Below are positions 35,577 to 44,601 of a stretch of DNA of 64,000 nucleotides, piece after piece. The stretch's first letter is position 1, and every line of letters begins with the position of its first letter. The DNA is taken from NCBI RefSeq assembly GCF_001902635.1, contig NZ_MJAO01000006.1, forward strand, positions 186,001-250,000, written 5' to 3'. This stretch comes from Serratia marcescens. GTDB lineage: Bacteria; Pseudomonadota; Gammaproteobacteria; Enterobacterales; Enterobacteriaceae. The notes below the pieces were generated by a model. It saw nothing but the letters and a program-made list of their open reading frames with translations, made no database searches and was not told where the DNA came from. A program made the translations under genes and the position numbers.

Positions 35577-37085
35577 TTACCCCTGTCCCGACGGGAAGCT
35601 GAAGCTGGCGTGCCGGGCATCGCCGGAGGCCGGCCAGCGCTGGGTGACGGTCTTGCGTTTGGTGTAGAACCTGACCGCGTCCGGGCCGTAGGCGTGCAGA
35701 TCGCCGAACAGCGAGCGCTTCCAGCCGCCGAACGAGTGGTAGGCCACCGGCACCGGCAGTGCTACGTTGATCCCCACCATGCCGACCTGAATGCGGCTGG
35801 AGAAGTAACGCGCCGCTTCGCCGTCGCGGGTGAACAGACAGGTGCCGTTGCCGTATTCGTGGGCGTCGATCAAGGCCATCGCCTCCGGCAGCGACGCCGC
35901 GCGCACCACGCCGAGCACCGGGCCGAAGATCTCCTCCTGATAGATGCGCATGCCGGGCGTCACGCGATCGAACAGCGTCGGGCCGAGGAAATAGCCCTGG
36001 CTGGGGCGGCCGTCGTCGCCGATCACGCTCAGTTCGCGGCCGTCCACCAGCAGCTCGGCGCCTTCGGCCACGCCCTGATCGATATAGCCTTTTACCTTCT
36101 GATAATGCTGTTGGGTCACCAGCGGCCCCATGTCGTTGCGGTTGTCGCTGCCGGGGCCGACGCGCATGGCGGCCATCTGTTGCCGCAGCCCGGCGATCAG
36201 CGCTTCGGCGGTGCCATCGCCCACCGCCACCACCAGCGGGATGGCCATGCAACGCTGGCCGCAGGAGCCGAAGGCGGCGCCCATCAGCGCGCCGACCGCA
36301 CCGGGGATATCGGCGTCCGGCAGCACCACCGCGTGGTTCTTGGCCCCGCCCAACGCCTGCACCCGTTTGTTCTGCGCGCAGCCGGTGTGATAGATGTGTT
36401 CCGCCACCGGCGTCGAACCGACGAAGCTTATCGCTTTGACGCGCCCGTCATGCAGCAGCGTCTCCACCGCTTCGCGATCGCCGTTGACCACGTTGAGCAC
36501 CCCCGGCGGCAGCCCGGCTTCCGCCGCCAGCCGCGCGATATACAGCGCGGCGGAAGGCACGCGCTCGGAAGGCTTCAGCACGAAGGTGTTGCCGCACGCC
36601 ACCGCCATCGGCCACATCCACAGCGGCACCATTGCCGGGAAATTGAACGGCGTGATGCCCGCCACCACCCCCAGCGGCTGAAACTCGCTCCAGCTGTCGA
36701 TGCCCGGGCCGGCCTCTTTGCTGTGTTCGCCCTTCAGCAGTTCCGGCACATAGCCGGCGTATTCGATATTTTCGATGCCGCGCTGCAGTTCGCCCAGGGC
36801 GTCGCTGAGCACCTTGCCGTGCTCGGCGGTGATCAACTGGCAGATGGCGTCGGCGTGTTGCTCCAGCAGATCCTTGAGCTTCATCATGATGCGCGCGCGC
36901 TTCAGCGGCGGGGTGTCGCGCCAGGCGGGGTAAGCCTGTTCGGCGGCGGCGATGGCGCGCTCCACCGTGGCACGGTCGGCCAACTGCACTTCCTGCGCCG
37001 ATTGGCCGGTGGCCGGGTCGTAAACCGGCTGGCTGCGTTCGCCGCCGGCGGCGGGCTCGCCGTTGATCCAATGGGTAATGGTCAT
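35577..37085 (-). CDS. mmsA: CoA-acylating (methyl)malonate-semialdehyde dehydrogenase
   Basis: Converts malonate or methylmalonate semialdehyde to acetyl- or propionyl-CoA with NAD and CoA. The 502-residue protein has ALDH features: GITPFNFPAMVPLWMWP, ALGGAKNHAVVLPDAD (MmsA-type; ordinary ALDH has GGKSP), and AAFGSCGQRCMA with the catalytic Cys near residue 279. ATG 37085 follows AAGGAGAG; 33 more bases upstream are open but lack a good site. It follows the transaminase gene by 10 bases, fitting oxidation of malonate semialdehyde made from beta-alanine. Confidence 0.92.
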   Translation of the reverse strand: MTITHWINGEPAAGGERSQPVYDPATGQSAQEVQLADRATVERAIAAAEQAYPAWRDTPPLKRARIMMKLKDLLEQHADAICQLITAEHGKVLSDALGELQRGIENIEYAGYVPELLKGEHSKEAGPGIDSWSEFQPLGVVAGITPFNFPAMVPLWMWPMAVACGNTFVLKPSERVPSAALYIARLAAEAGLPPGVLNVVNGDREAVETLLHDGRVKAISFVGSTPVAEHIYHTGCAQNKRVQALGGAKNHAVVLPDADIPGAVGALMGAAFGSCGQRCMAIPLVVAVGDGTAEALIAGLRQQMAAMRVGPGSDNRNDMGPLVTQQHYQKVKGYIDQGVAEGAELLVDGRELSVIGDDGRPSQGYFLGPTLFDRVTPGMRIYQEEIFGPVLGVVRAASLPEAMALIDAHEYGNGTCLFTRDGEAARYFSSRIQVGMVGINVALPVPVAYHSFGGWKRSLFGDLHAYGPDAVRFYTKRKTVTQRWPASGDARHASFSFPSGQG

Positions 37086-37095
37086 GGTTCTCTCC

Positions 37096-38436
37096 TTATT
37101 CGGTGGCGTTAAGGGCATCGCCGACGGCGTTGATCAGCGCATCGATCTGCGCTTCGCTGCTGATGAACGGTGGCGCCAGCTGCAGGGTGTCGCCGCCGTA
37201 GCGCACGTAAAATCCGCTTTCCCAGCAGCGCATCGCCGCCTCGAAGGGGCGCCGCGCCGGTTCGCCGGGCCGTGCCGCCAGCGTAATGCCGGCCGCCAGG
37301 CCGATGTTGCGAATGTCGGTGACGTGTTTAGCCCCTTGCAGGCTGTGCACCGCACGCTCGAAGTAGGGCGCCAGCGCCTGTACGCGCTCCACCATCTGTT
37401 CGCGCTGCAGGATGTCCAGCGTCGCCAGCGCGACCGCGCAGCTGACCGGGTGGGCGGAGTAGGTGTAGCCGTGCGGGAATTCGAGCTGGTAGTCCGGCTC
37501 GCCGCCGTTCATGAAGGTTTGGTAGATCTCCGGCCGCACCACCACCGCGCCCATCGGCTGCGCGCCGTTGGTCACCTGTTTGGCGATGTTCATGATGTCC
37601 GGCGTGACGCCGAACGCCTCGGCGCCGGTCATCGCGCCGCAGCGGCCGAAGGCGGTGATCACTTCATCGAAGATCAGCAGGATGTCATGCTGGGTGCAGA
37701 TCTCGCGCAGGCGCTGCAGGTAGCCGACCGGCGGCACGATCACCCCGGCAGAGCCGGAGAACGGTTCGACGATCACCGCGGCGATCGTCGAGGCGTCGCG
37801 CAGCGCGATGATGCGGTTGAGCTCTTCCGCCAGCTCCGCCCCCTGTTGCGGCATGCCGCGCGAAAAGGCGTTGCCGGCCAGTAGGGTATGCGGCAGGTGG
37901 TCCGCTTCGGCGCCGGCGCCGAACGCCTTGCGGTTGCCGGCGATGCCGCCGACCGAGATACCGCCGAAGTTAACGCCGTGATAGCCCTTTTCCCGGCCGA
38001 TAAAGCAGGTTTTGCCCGCCTGACCTTTGGCGCGCCAGTAAGCGCGCGCCATTTTCAGCGAGGTGTCCGCCGCTTCGGAGCCGGAGCCGGTAAAGAACAC
38101 GTAATCGAGCCCCGCCGGCGTCAGTGCCTTGATCTTGTTGGCCAGTTCGAACGACAGCGGGTGGCCGAACTGAAACGCCGGCGAGTAATCCAGCGTCGCC
38201 AGCTGGCGCTGGGCGGCGTCGGTGATCTCCTGCCGGCCGTGCCCCAATCCGCAGCACCACAAGCCGGACAGGCCGTCGAAAATCTTTCTGCCGTCATGGC
38301 TGGTGTAATACGCCCCCGCGGCCTGAGTAATAATGCGCGGCTGCGCTTTAAAATTACGGTTACCGGTAAAAGGCATCCAATGGGCCTCTAACCCTTCGGC
38401 ATCGAGACTATTTAGCGGGTGATTTTCAGCGGCCAT
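37096..38436 (-). CDS. Omega-amino acid (beta-alanine):pyruvate aminotransferase
   Basis: A class III PLP transaminase of 446 residues. Motifs: HWMPFTGNRNFK (family N-terminus), FFTGSGSEAADTSLKMAR, LLIFDEVITAFGR and MNIAKQVTNGAQPMGAV with the PLP Lys near residue 285. The N-terminal wording and length match beta-alanine:pyruvate transaminases. It is the first gene of the operon, divergent from a LysR gene. Its product malonate semialdehyde would be the substrate of the next gene. Confidence 0.92.
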   Translation of the reverse strand: MAAENHPLNSLDAEGLEAHWMPFTGNRNFKAQPRIITQAAGAYYTSHDGRKIFDGLSGLWCCGLGHGRQEITDAAQRQLATLDYSPAFQFGHPLSFELANKIKALTPAGLDYVFFTGSGSEAADTSLKMARAYWRAKGQAGKTCFIGREKGYHGVNFGGISVGGIAGNRKAFGAGAEADHLPHTLLAGNAFSRGMPQQGAELAEELNRIIALRDASTIAAVIVEPFSGSAGVIVPPVGYLQRLREICTQHDILLIFDEVITAFGRCGAMTGAEAFGVTPDIMNIAKQVTNGAQPMGAVVVRPEIYQTFMNGGEPDYQLEFPHGYTYSAHPVSCAVALATLDILQREQMVERVQALAPYFERAVHSLQGAKHVTDIRNIGLAAGITLAARPGEPARRPFEAAMRCWESGFYVRYGGDTLQLAPPFISSEAQIDALINAVGDALNATE

Positions 38437-38571
38437 GTTTTCCTCCGAACAGGAAAATAAGAGCGATTAATGAAATAAACCGAGTTGTTAACGAATTGTT
38501 GTGCGAAATTGACTATGTACCGCTTGTTCTCTACTGTGAATAATCATATGTCGAAACTTACTTAAGGTTTT

Positions 38572-39501
38572 ATGCAAGTAAAAAAGCGCGCGCTGTTAGG
38601 GCAACTGTCGGATATGGATCTGCGTTTGCTGCGGGTATTCAAGGCCGTGGTCGACTGCGGCGGCATGAGTGCCGCCGAACTGGAGCTGAACATCAGCCTG
38701 TCGACCATCAGCAAGCACATCAAGGATCTGGAGCAGCGGCTGGGTCTGACGCTGTGCCAGCGCGGGCGCGAGGGCTTTGCGGTCACCGACGAGGGGCTGT
38801 TGATCTACCAGGAAACCGTCAACCTGCTGGCGGCCACCGAGGCGTTCCGGCGCGGGGTGGACGAGGTGCATCAGCGCATGGGCGGGCAGCTGCACGTGGC
38901 GATATTTGACCATACGGTCAGCAATCCGCAGGCGCAGATCGGCCGGGCCATCGCGTTATTCAGCGAGCGTGCGCCGGAGGTTTCTTTGCAAATGTACGTG
39001 GAGCCGATTAATACCATTGAACGCGGCGTAATTGACGGGCAATTTCAGGTTGGCGTTATTCCCATGCACCGCAGCGCGGAAAGTTTATCTTATCATTCGT
39101 TATTCAGTGAGAGGATGTTCTTATATTGCGGCGCGCAGCATGAATTATTTTCCGCCCGCCATGAAACGTTAAATTGGGATCTGCTGCACAATTATGCCTT
39201 CGCCGGATTAGGCTACCATTCGCCGAATATGGAACTGAGCCTGCAGCAACATTTGCATCGCAAGGCGACGGGGTTCGCGCAGGAGTCGATCGCCACGCTG
39301 ATCCTGTCCGGCAAATACGTCGGCTTTTTGCCGGATCACTACGCGGCGTTTTTCGTGGCGCAGAACCTGATGCGGGCAATCAAACCGGCGCTGTTCCGCT
39401 ATCACTGCGAATACTCCAGCGTGCTGCGCCGCTCGCCGGTGCCGCAGCGGGTGGTGAAGCTGTTCCATGAGTGCCTGCTGGCGGCCCACGGAACAGCGTG
39501 A
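38572..39501 (+). CDS. LysR-family regulator of the beta-alanine operon (inferred)
   Basis: A 309-residue LysR protein. The HTH is LRVFKAVVDCGGMSAAELELNISLSTISKHIKDLEQRLG (about residues 19-57), and a periplasmic-binding-protein-like domain follows (LHVAIFDHTVSNPQAQI, SGKYVGFLPDHYA). The central third, about 38.98-39.20 kb, is visibly more AT-rich than its ends. It is divergent from the transaminase operon with a 135-base shared promoter region, so control of that operon is likely. Confidence 0.9.
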   Translation: MQVKKRALLGQLSDMDLRLLRVFKAVVDCGGMSAAELELNISLSTISKHIKDLEQRLGLTLCQRGREGFAVTDEGLLIYQETVNLLAATEAFRRGVDEVHQRMGGQLHVAIFDHTVSNPQAQIGRAIALFSERAPEVSLQMYVEPINTIERGVIDGQFQVGVIPMHRSAESLSYHSLFSERMFLYCGAQHELFSARHETLNWDLLHNYAFAGLGYHSPNMELSLQQHLHRKATGFAQESIATLILSGKYVGFLPDHYAAFFVAQNLMRAIKPALFRYHCEYSSVLRRSPVPQRVVKLFHECLLAAHGTA

Positions 39502-39504
39502 CGC

Positions 39505-39597
39505 TTACTGCTCTTTCTTCTTACTGAAGATTCTGATCAGCGCGCCGACCAGGATGCCGACCGCGATGCCGGCGAAGATCCAGCCGATGATGCCCAT
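39505..39597 (-). CDS. Small single-pass membrane protein (30 aa)
   Basis: A 30-residue peptide with one transmembrane helix (GWIFAGIAVGILVGALIRIF) and a basic tail (SKKKEQ). ATG 39597 is preceded by AGGAG at 8-base spacing. It lies 3 bases past the convergent LysR stop and ends an ERIC-bearing region. It may be a small membrane effector of the kind often missed in annotation. No antisense RNA is evident, so a type I toxin role is only a possibility. Confidence 0.6.
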   Translation of the reverse strand: MGIIGWIFAGIAVGILVGALIRIFSKKKEQ

Positions 39598-39629
39598 TTC
39601 CTTAACTCCTGCTAGTGCGTTGATCTGAT

Positions 39630-39755
39630 TATACCCGTCATACTTGAAACTGCATCTGTGTTGGCTGCGAGTGCGTACGCCAGTCACTTACTTGAGTAAG
39701 CTCCTGGCGAGCCGCCTCTTGCCGCCGGGATGCAGCTCCAACTATTTAGGGTAGA
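39630..39755. repeat. ERIC element (about 126 bp, reverse orientation)
   Basis: Starts with TATACCCGTCATACTTGAAA and contains CAGTCACTTACTTGAGTAAG and CTCCTGGCG, the reverse-complement ERIC core, ending near AACTATTTAGGGTAGAT. It lies between the small membrane protein gene and the Fe-alcohol dehydrogenase stop. Confidence 0.88.
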
Positions 39756-39760
39756 TATCA

Positions 39761-40888
39761 TCATTCGACGCGAAACGCCTCTTCGATCATCCGTTGCCGC
39801 TGCGCCGGCGCATAGTCGATCCAGGAATTCTTGCTGTTGGATTTCTCCAGCGCCACCGCCAATTCCTGGCCGGAAATCGGCAAATCGTCCTGCCAGAACG
39901 GCGCGATGGCGTGGCGGGTGATGAAATCGATCAGATAGCGCTCCGGGCTGCCCTGCCAGTGCGGGTACAGGCGTGCGGCCAGCTCGGCCATCAGCGCGCG
40001 TTGCTGCGGCTGTTCGCTGCTTTCCAGCTGGGCGAGGAACGGCAGCAGCAGGCGGCCGCAGACCTGGCCGTGGTGATAGTCGCGCAGCGCGCCGATCTCG
40101 CCGGCGATGCCGTGGATCACCCCCAGCCCGGCGGCGCTCAGCGTCAGCCCCCCAAGGTACGAAGCTTGCATAATCGCTTCGCGCGCCGCGTCGCTGCGGT
40201 TGAGCGCCGGCCAGGCCGCAAGGAAGTGGCGGATGCCGCTCAGCGACATGTCGCGCGTCATGGCGCCGGCGGTTTTTGACAGATAGGCCTCGAACAGGTG
40301 GGTGAAGGCGTCGATGGCGCAGTAGGCCAGCACCTTGTCCGGCGCGCCCGCCAGTAGCTGCGGATCGAGAATGGCGGTGTGCGGCACGAAGTTATTGTGG
40401 CGCAGCGAGGCCTTCACTTTGCTGACCTGGGTGTCGGTGATCACCGCGTTCTGCGTCACCTCGCTGCCGGTGCCGGCGGTGGTAGGAATGGCGATCAGCG
40501 GCAGGGTGGCGCCGCTGATTTTGCTGTCGCCCACCTTTTCCATATAGCGCAGCGTCGGCAGCGGATGCTCCACCAGCGCGGAGAACGCCTTGGCGGCATC
40601 CAGCACGCTGCCGCCGCCGATGGCCACCACGCGCCGCGCCTGGCCGCGCCAGCGCGCCACCCAGGCGTCTATTTCCTGCGGCGACGCCTCGTGGCTGACG
40701 ATCTCAGTGCCGATGAGCAGCGGCGTCAGCGATTCGCGCAGGCCGGCGTACACCGGGCCGTTGAGAAAAGAGCGGCAGCTGAACAGCAGCGTCGGCTGCG
40801 GATCGGCGAGCAGCAGCGGCGGCAGTTGCTGGATGCTGCCGTGGCCGAACCAGGTCTGGCGGTTGGCGATGATGTGGCTGACGGACAT
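39761..40888 (-). CDS. Iron-containing alcohol dehydrogenase
   Basis: A group III alcohol dehydrogenase of 375 residues. The NAD(P) motif GGGSVLDAAKAFSAL lies near residue 95, AIPTTAGTGSEVTQNAVI follows, and metal-ligand regions DAFTHLFEAYLS, GVIHGIAGEIG and HHGQVCG supply the Asp/His set. ATG 40888 follows AAGGAG. It is divergent from a LuxR-type regulator, which may control it. The substrate is unknown; an amine-derived aldehyde or alcohol would suit the neighbourhood. Confidence 0.9.
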   Translation of the reverse strand: MSVSHIIANRQTWFGHGSIQQLPPLLLADPQPTLLFSCRSFLNGPVYAGLRESLTPLLIGTEIVSHEASPQEIDAWVARWRGQARRVVAIGGGSVLDAAKAFSALVEHPLPTLRYMEKVGDSKISGATLPLIAIPTTAGTGSEVTQNAVITDTQVSKVKASLRHNNFVPHTAILDPQLLAGAPDKVLAYCAIDAFTHLFEAYLSKTAGAMTRDMSLSGIRHFLAAWPALNRSDAAREAIMQASYLGGLTLSAAGLGVIHGIAGEIGALRDYHHGQVCGRLLLPFLAQLESSEQPQQRALMAELAARLYPHWQGSPERYLIDFITRHAIAPFWQDDLPISGQELAVALEKSNSKNSWIDYAPAQRQRMIEEAFRVE

Positions 40889-41117
40889 GAGGTCTCCTTG
40901 ACGGCGTGGCAGGGCGCAATGCCACAGCATAAGCCAGCGGGCGCGGAGCGGCTATCGCTTTCCCCGCCGCGGCAACTTGTGAGTTGTTTAACATGTAAAC
41001 GATCGCGTTCTTGCATTTCGGCGCGCCGGATGCTTTTTTTAACAGTATCGGTCGCCATGCGGCCAACACCATCCGGAACCGGTAGATTGTTAATGTATTA
41101 ATAATGGCGAGGCGGGT

Positions 41118-41876
41118 ATGGATATTCAGGTTGAACGCTTGTCTGCGGTGATCGATGCGGTGGCCAGCCCGCGCTTTTATCCCAGCCTGTTGAATTGGCT
41201 GGAAGGGTTTTTCGCCTTTGACAACGCCATCGTCTATGCCTTCGAACGCGGCCTGCCGCCGCGCTGCCTGATCAAAACCGAGCGGGAAAACAGCGATGCG
41301 GTCAACCAAATCTATCAGCAGGGTGCCTACCTGCAGGATCCGTTTTACCGCGCGCTGAACGACGGCGGTGAAGGTGAGGTGCTCACGCTGCGCCAGCTGG
41401 CGCCCTGCGGGTTTTATCACAGCGACTATTACCGCAATTTTTATCGTAAGACCGGCTGGCACGACGAGGCCGGCGTGCTGTTGCAGCTGACGCCGGAGCG
41501 CGGGCTGGGGGTGTTCTTCGGCTCGGCGCGCCGCACGGTGGCGGTGCGCTACCCGCAGCGGGCGGAGCTGCGCAGTGCGCTGACGCTGGTGAAAAGCGTG
41601 GCGCGGCTGCACGGCGAAGTGGTGGTGGCACCGGCCGATGCCGACACGGTGAACGGCGACGGCGCGCAGGCGCGTTATCTGCTGACGCCGCGCGAGCGCG
41701 AGATCGTCGATCTGATCCTCGCCGGCTGCGGCTCGCAGCAGATTGCCGACCGGCTGTTCATCAGCCTTGGCACGGTGAAAAACCACCGCAAGAACATCTA
41801 CGGCAAGCTGAACATCGGCTCGCAGGCTGAACTGTTCAGCCTGTTGCTGACCGCCCCGCAGCGGCGCAGCGCGTGA
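41118..41876 (+). CDS. LuxR-family solo regulator
   Basis: A 252-residue regulator with a C-terminal LuxR HTH (LTPREREIVDLILAGCGSQQIADRLFISLGTVKNHRKNIYGKL, about residues 190-235). The N-terminal domain (residues 15-150) does not show the Trp/Tyr/Asp pattern of classical acyl-homoserine-lactone receptors clearly enough to call it, and no luxI-type synthase is nearby. It lies between a divergent Fe-alcohol dehydrogenase and a downstream oxidase/cupin pair and could regulate both. Confidence 0.87.
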   Translation: MDIQVERLSAVIDAVASPRFYPSLLNWLEGFFAFDNAIVYAFERGLPPRCLIKTERENSDAVNQIYQQGAYLQDPFYRALNDGGEGEVLTLRQLAPCGFYHSDYYRNFYRKTGWHDEAGVLLQLTPERGLGVFFGSARRTVAVRYPQRAELRSALTLVKSVARLHGEVVVAPADADTVNGDGAQARYLLTPREREIVDLILAGCGSQQIADRLFISLGTVKNHRKNIYGKLNIGSQAELFSLLLTAPQRRSA

Positions 41877-41896
41877 ATGTTAATTTTTTGTAGCAA

Positions 41897-41914
41897 ATGT
41901 CCCTAAGGGGACAT
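41897..41914. promoter_or_regulatory. Palindrome ATGTCCC-N4-GGGACAT
   Basis: An 18-bp dyad with perfect 7-bp arms, 20 bases after the LuxR stop and about 64 bases before the oxidase start. Size and position suit a dimeric regulator such as the adjacent LuxR protein. A terminator is less likely because no U-tract follows. Confidence 0.45.
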
Positions 41915-41977
41915 GGCGACCCCGCCGCCGCCTCCCGATAATCCGATGTCATGGCATAGGCAATCGGGAGTGCGGCA

Positions 41978-43279
41978 GTGAACAACGAAATCGAGTCCTT
42001 AACCTACTACGCGGCGACCAAAAAATACGATCTGCGCTTCCCGACGCTGGAAGAGGATCTGGACGTTGACGTGGTGATCATCGGCGGCGGCTTCTCCGGC
42101 ATCAACACCGCGCTGGAGCTGGCGGAGAAGGGCATCACCAACATCGCCATTCTCGAAGGCCGCTATCTGGGCTACGGCGGCACCGGGCGCAACGGCGGCC
42201 AGGTGATGGCCGGCATCGGCCACGATCTGGAGAAGATCAAACGCCACGTCGGCCCGGCCGGGCTGGAAACCATCTTCAAAATCAGCAACCTCGGCGCCGG
42301 CATTATCCGCGAGCGCATCAAGAAATATGATATCGACGCCGACTTCTGCTTCGGCTACGGCTACCTCGGCAGCAACGCGCGCCAGGAGAAGACCCTGCGC
42401 GGCTGGCTGAAGGAGTTCAAGGCGGTCGCGCCGCAGGAGGAGATCGAGCTCTACACCGGGGCGGAGGTGAAGCAGGTGGTGGGCTCCGACGCCTATACCT
42501 GCGCGCTGAAACACATGGGCGGCGGCCACGTGCATTCGCTCAATCTGCTGCTGGGCGAGGCCAAGGCGCTGAGCGGCTACGGGGTGAAAATCTTCGAGAA
42601 CAGCAGCGTGCTCAACGTGGAGTACGGGCCGCGCATCACGGTGCGCACCGCCATGGGCTCGGTGCGCGCCAACAAGATGCTGTGGGCCTGCAACGGCTTC
42701 CTCAACGGCATGGAGCCGCAGATCTACCGCAAGACCATCAATACCTACGCCTTCCAGCTGGCCACCGAGCCGCTGTCTGACGATCTGATCCGCCAGATCA
42801 GCCCGATCCGCGGCGCCTACAGCGACATCCGCCCGGTGATCGACTATTACCGGGTGACCAACGAAAACCGGCTGCTGTTCGGCAGCGCCACCCGCCTGAT
42901 CGAATATTTCCCGTCGGATCTCAAGGCCTGGAACCGCAACCTGATGCTGAAGGTGTTCCCGTACCTGAAAGACGTGAAGATCGATCTGGCCTGGGGCGGC
43001 CCGCTGTGCTGCAGCGCCAACCTGTTCCCGCAGATCGGCACGTTGCCGGATCGCGACAACGTGTTTTACGTGCAGGGCTACTCCGGCTTCGGCGTGACGC
43101 CGAGCCACATCGTGTGCAAGGTACTGGCGGAGGGCATGAGCGAAGGATCCGATCGTTACGATCTGATGAGCGCGATCCCGCACGTCAACATCTTCGGCAA
43201 GGACAAGCTGCGGCGGGTGATGACCACCGCCGGTAAGGTTTGGCACCAGACATCCGGCTATTGGAAAGGCCGCCGTTAA
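41978..43279 (+). CDS. FAD-dependent amine oxidoreductase (PuuB/DadA-like)
   Basis: A DAO-family flavoenzyme of 433 residues. The FAD motif is DVVIIGGGFSGINTALELAEKG (residues 29-50), followed by YGGTGRNGGQVMAGIGHDLE, typical of gamma-glutamylputrescine oxidase (PuuB) and relatives. A C-terminal GYSGFGVTPSH segment also fits. The start GTG is in GTGAACAACGAAATC. Together with the PuuA-like ligase at 14.9-16.2 kb it suggests gamma-glutamylated amine breakdown, but the two are 26 kb apart, so the link is weak. Confidence 0.86.
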   Translation: MNNEIESLTYYAATKKYDLRFPTLEEDLDVDVVIIGGGFSGINTALELAEKGITNIAILEGRYLGYGGTGRNGGQVMAGIGHDLEKIKRHVGPAGLETIFKISNLGAGIIRERIKKYDIDADFCFGYGYLGSNARQEKTLRGWLKEFKAVAPQEEIELYTGAEVKQVVGSDAYTCALKHMGGGHVHSLNLLLGEAKALSGYGVKIFENSSVLNVEYGPRITVRTAMGSVRANKMLWACNGFLNGMEPQIYRKTINTYAFQLATEPLSDDLIRQISPIRGAYSDIRPVIDYYRVTNENRLLFGSATRLIEYFPSDLKAWNRNLMLKVFPYLKDVKIDLAWGGPLCCSANLFPQIGTLPDRDNVFYVQGYSGFGVTPSHIVCKVLAEGMSEGSDRYDLMSAIPHVNIFGKDKLRRVMTTAGKVWHQTSGYWKGRR

Positions 43280-43297
43280 CCCTCAGAGGAGAATGAC

Positions 43298-43663
43298 ATG
43301 AAACCGTTACTGCTTAAACAACCGCTGCCGGAACTGCTGGAAATCGGCAGCGTCAGCAACCTGGGCGCCACGGTGATCGCCGGCACGCCGACCGTCGGCG
43401 TGGCCAGCATCTTCGGCGAACCGACCGACAACCTGAACTGCGGCGTGTTCAGCTGCACCCGCGGCAGCTTCGCGATGGAGTATCCGTTCGCCGAGCACGC
43501 CACGGTGTGGGAAGGCAGCGCCACCCTGACCAACGAACGCACCGGCGAATCGGTGCAGTATCAGGCCGGCGATTCCTGGTTCGTCGAGAAGGGCACCCCG
43601 GTGCGCTGGGACATCACCTCGGATCGCTTCGTCAAACACTACCTCGCTATCGTCGAAGGCTGA
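43298..43663 (+). CDS. Cupin-domain protein (DUF861/EutQ-like)
   Basis: A 121-residue single cupin. The barrel motifs are CGVFSCTRGSFAMEYPFAEHATVWEG and YQAGDSWFVEKGTPVRWDI. DUF861-type cupins commonly follow amine or amino-acid oxidases. It starts 18 bases after the PuuB-like gene and is probably co-transcribed. Its catalytic or binding role is unknown. Confidence 0.85.
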   Translation: MKPLLLKQPLPELLEIGSVSNLGATVIAGTPTVGVASIFGEPTDNLNCGVFSCTRGSFAMEYPFAEHATVWEGSATLTNERTGESVQYQAGDSWFVEKGTPVRWDITSDRFVKHYLAIVEG

Positions 43664-43674
43664 CGCTGTCATGC

Positions 43675-43696
43675 CCCCCTCGGCCCGCTGAGGGGG
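43675..43696. terminator. Hairpin between convergent cupin and hydrolase genes
   Basis: CCCCCTC (43675-43681) pairs with GAGGGGG (43690-43696) over an 8-base loop. There is little U-tract on either strand, so this is a probable but weak bidirectional terminator. Confidence 0.5.
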
Positions 43697-43702
43697 AACG
43701 CC

Positions 43703-44509
43703 TTAGCCTAACACCCGCGCAATAAAATCGGTCACCCGCTTGAGGATCTGATCCTTATTGGTTTCGTTAAAGCTCTCGTGCCGCCCGCCTGCATTGATCA
43801 TCCGTTCGAAATCGTCGCCGCGCAGACGATCGAACGCGGTTTGCGTTTCGCTCATCAGCACCAGCCGATCGTCGTCGCCGTGGATCCACAGCGTGGGCAG
43901 TGCGCCGAAGCCCGGCCCGGCGTTGATGGCGGCGAGGATCCGCTGCATGGCACGCAGGGTGGGGCGCTTGAACGGCCCGTGCCACACTAGCGGATCGTCC
44001 TGATACGCCGCGCCGACCGCCGGATCGCGCGCCAGGGTGGCGGTATCCAGCGGCGCGTCGGGGATCGTCGGCAGTTCGGCCAGATCGGAGATCGCTGTTC
44101 TGTCGCCGAGCAGCGGCCCGGACAGCACCAGTGCGCACACCTCCTCGCCATGGCGCTGCACGTAGCGGGTGGCGATCATGCCGCCCATCGAATGGCCGAT
44201 CACCACCAGCGGCAAGGTGGGGTATTGCCGCCGGAGATGCGCGACCACGCGCTGCACGTCGTCGACCACGGCGTCATAATCCTCGATCAGCACGCGTTCG
44301 CCCTGCGACAGGCCGTGGCCGAGATGGTCGGGGCCGAACACCCGCGCGCCCTGCGCCTGCAGCGTGCGCGCCACGTATTGATAGCGGCCGAGATGCTCGC
44401 CGTAGCCGTGTATCAGCAGCGCCAGATAGCGCGACTTGTCGTTTCCCCAGTCGTGCACGGCGATGTCGCCGTGACGGCCTTTGATAAAGCTGACGGTTTG
44501 TTCGGACAT
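43703..44509 (-). CDS. Alpha/beta hydrolase, monoacylglycerol-lipase/lysophospholipase type
   Basis: A 268-residue serine hydrolase (Hydrolase_4). LIHGYGEHLGRYQYVA gives the oxyanion region, VVIGHSMGGMIATRYV the nucleophile Ser, IHGDDDRLV the Asp, and NAGGRHESFNE the His, completing the triad. Bacterial relatives cleave monoacylglycerols or lysophospholipids. It is 92 bases past the end of the deacetylase-like gene on the same strand, so it may be an independent unit. Confidence 0.88.
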   Translation of the reverse strand: MSEQTVSFIKGRHGDIAVHDWGNDKSRYLALLIHGYGEHLGRYQYVARTLQAQGARVFGPDHLGHGLSQGERVLIEDYDAVVDDVQRVVAHLRRQYPTLPLVVIGHSMGGMIATRYVQRHGEEVCALVLSGPLLGDRTAISDLAELPTIPDAPLDTATLARDPAVGAAYQDDPLVWHGPFKRPTLRAMQRILAAINAGPGFGALPTLWIHGDDDRLVLMSETQTAFDRLRGDDFERMINAGGRHESFNETNKDQILKRVTDFIARVLG

Positions 44510-44601
44510 CTTATTGTTCTCATGGTGACAGGGTTGCCCTTCAGCGTAGCGGCTGGCGGCGAGGTTGTCAGGGGCGCCGGGTGCGGCGCCCGCAGAGAGG
44601 A

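Noticed and set aside
41118-41876. Calling the first LuxR protein an acyl-homoserine-lactone receptor.
   Set aside because: No luxI-type gene is nearby, and the conserved ligand-pocket residues are not clear enough by eye.
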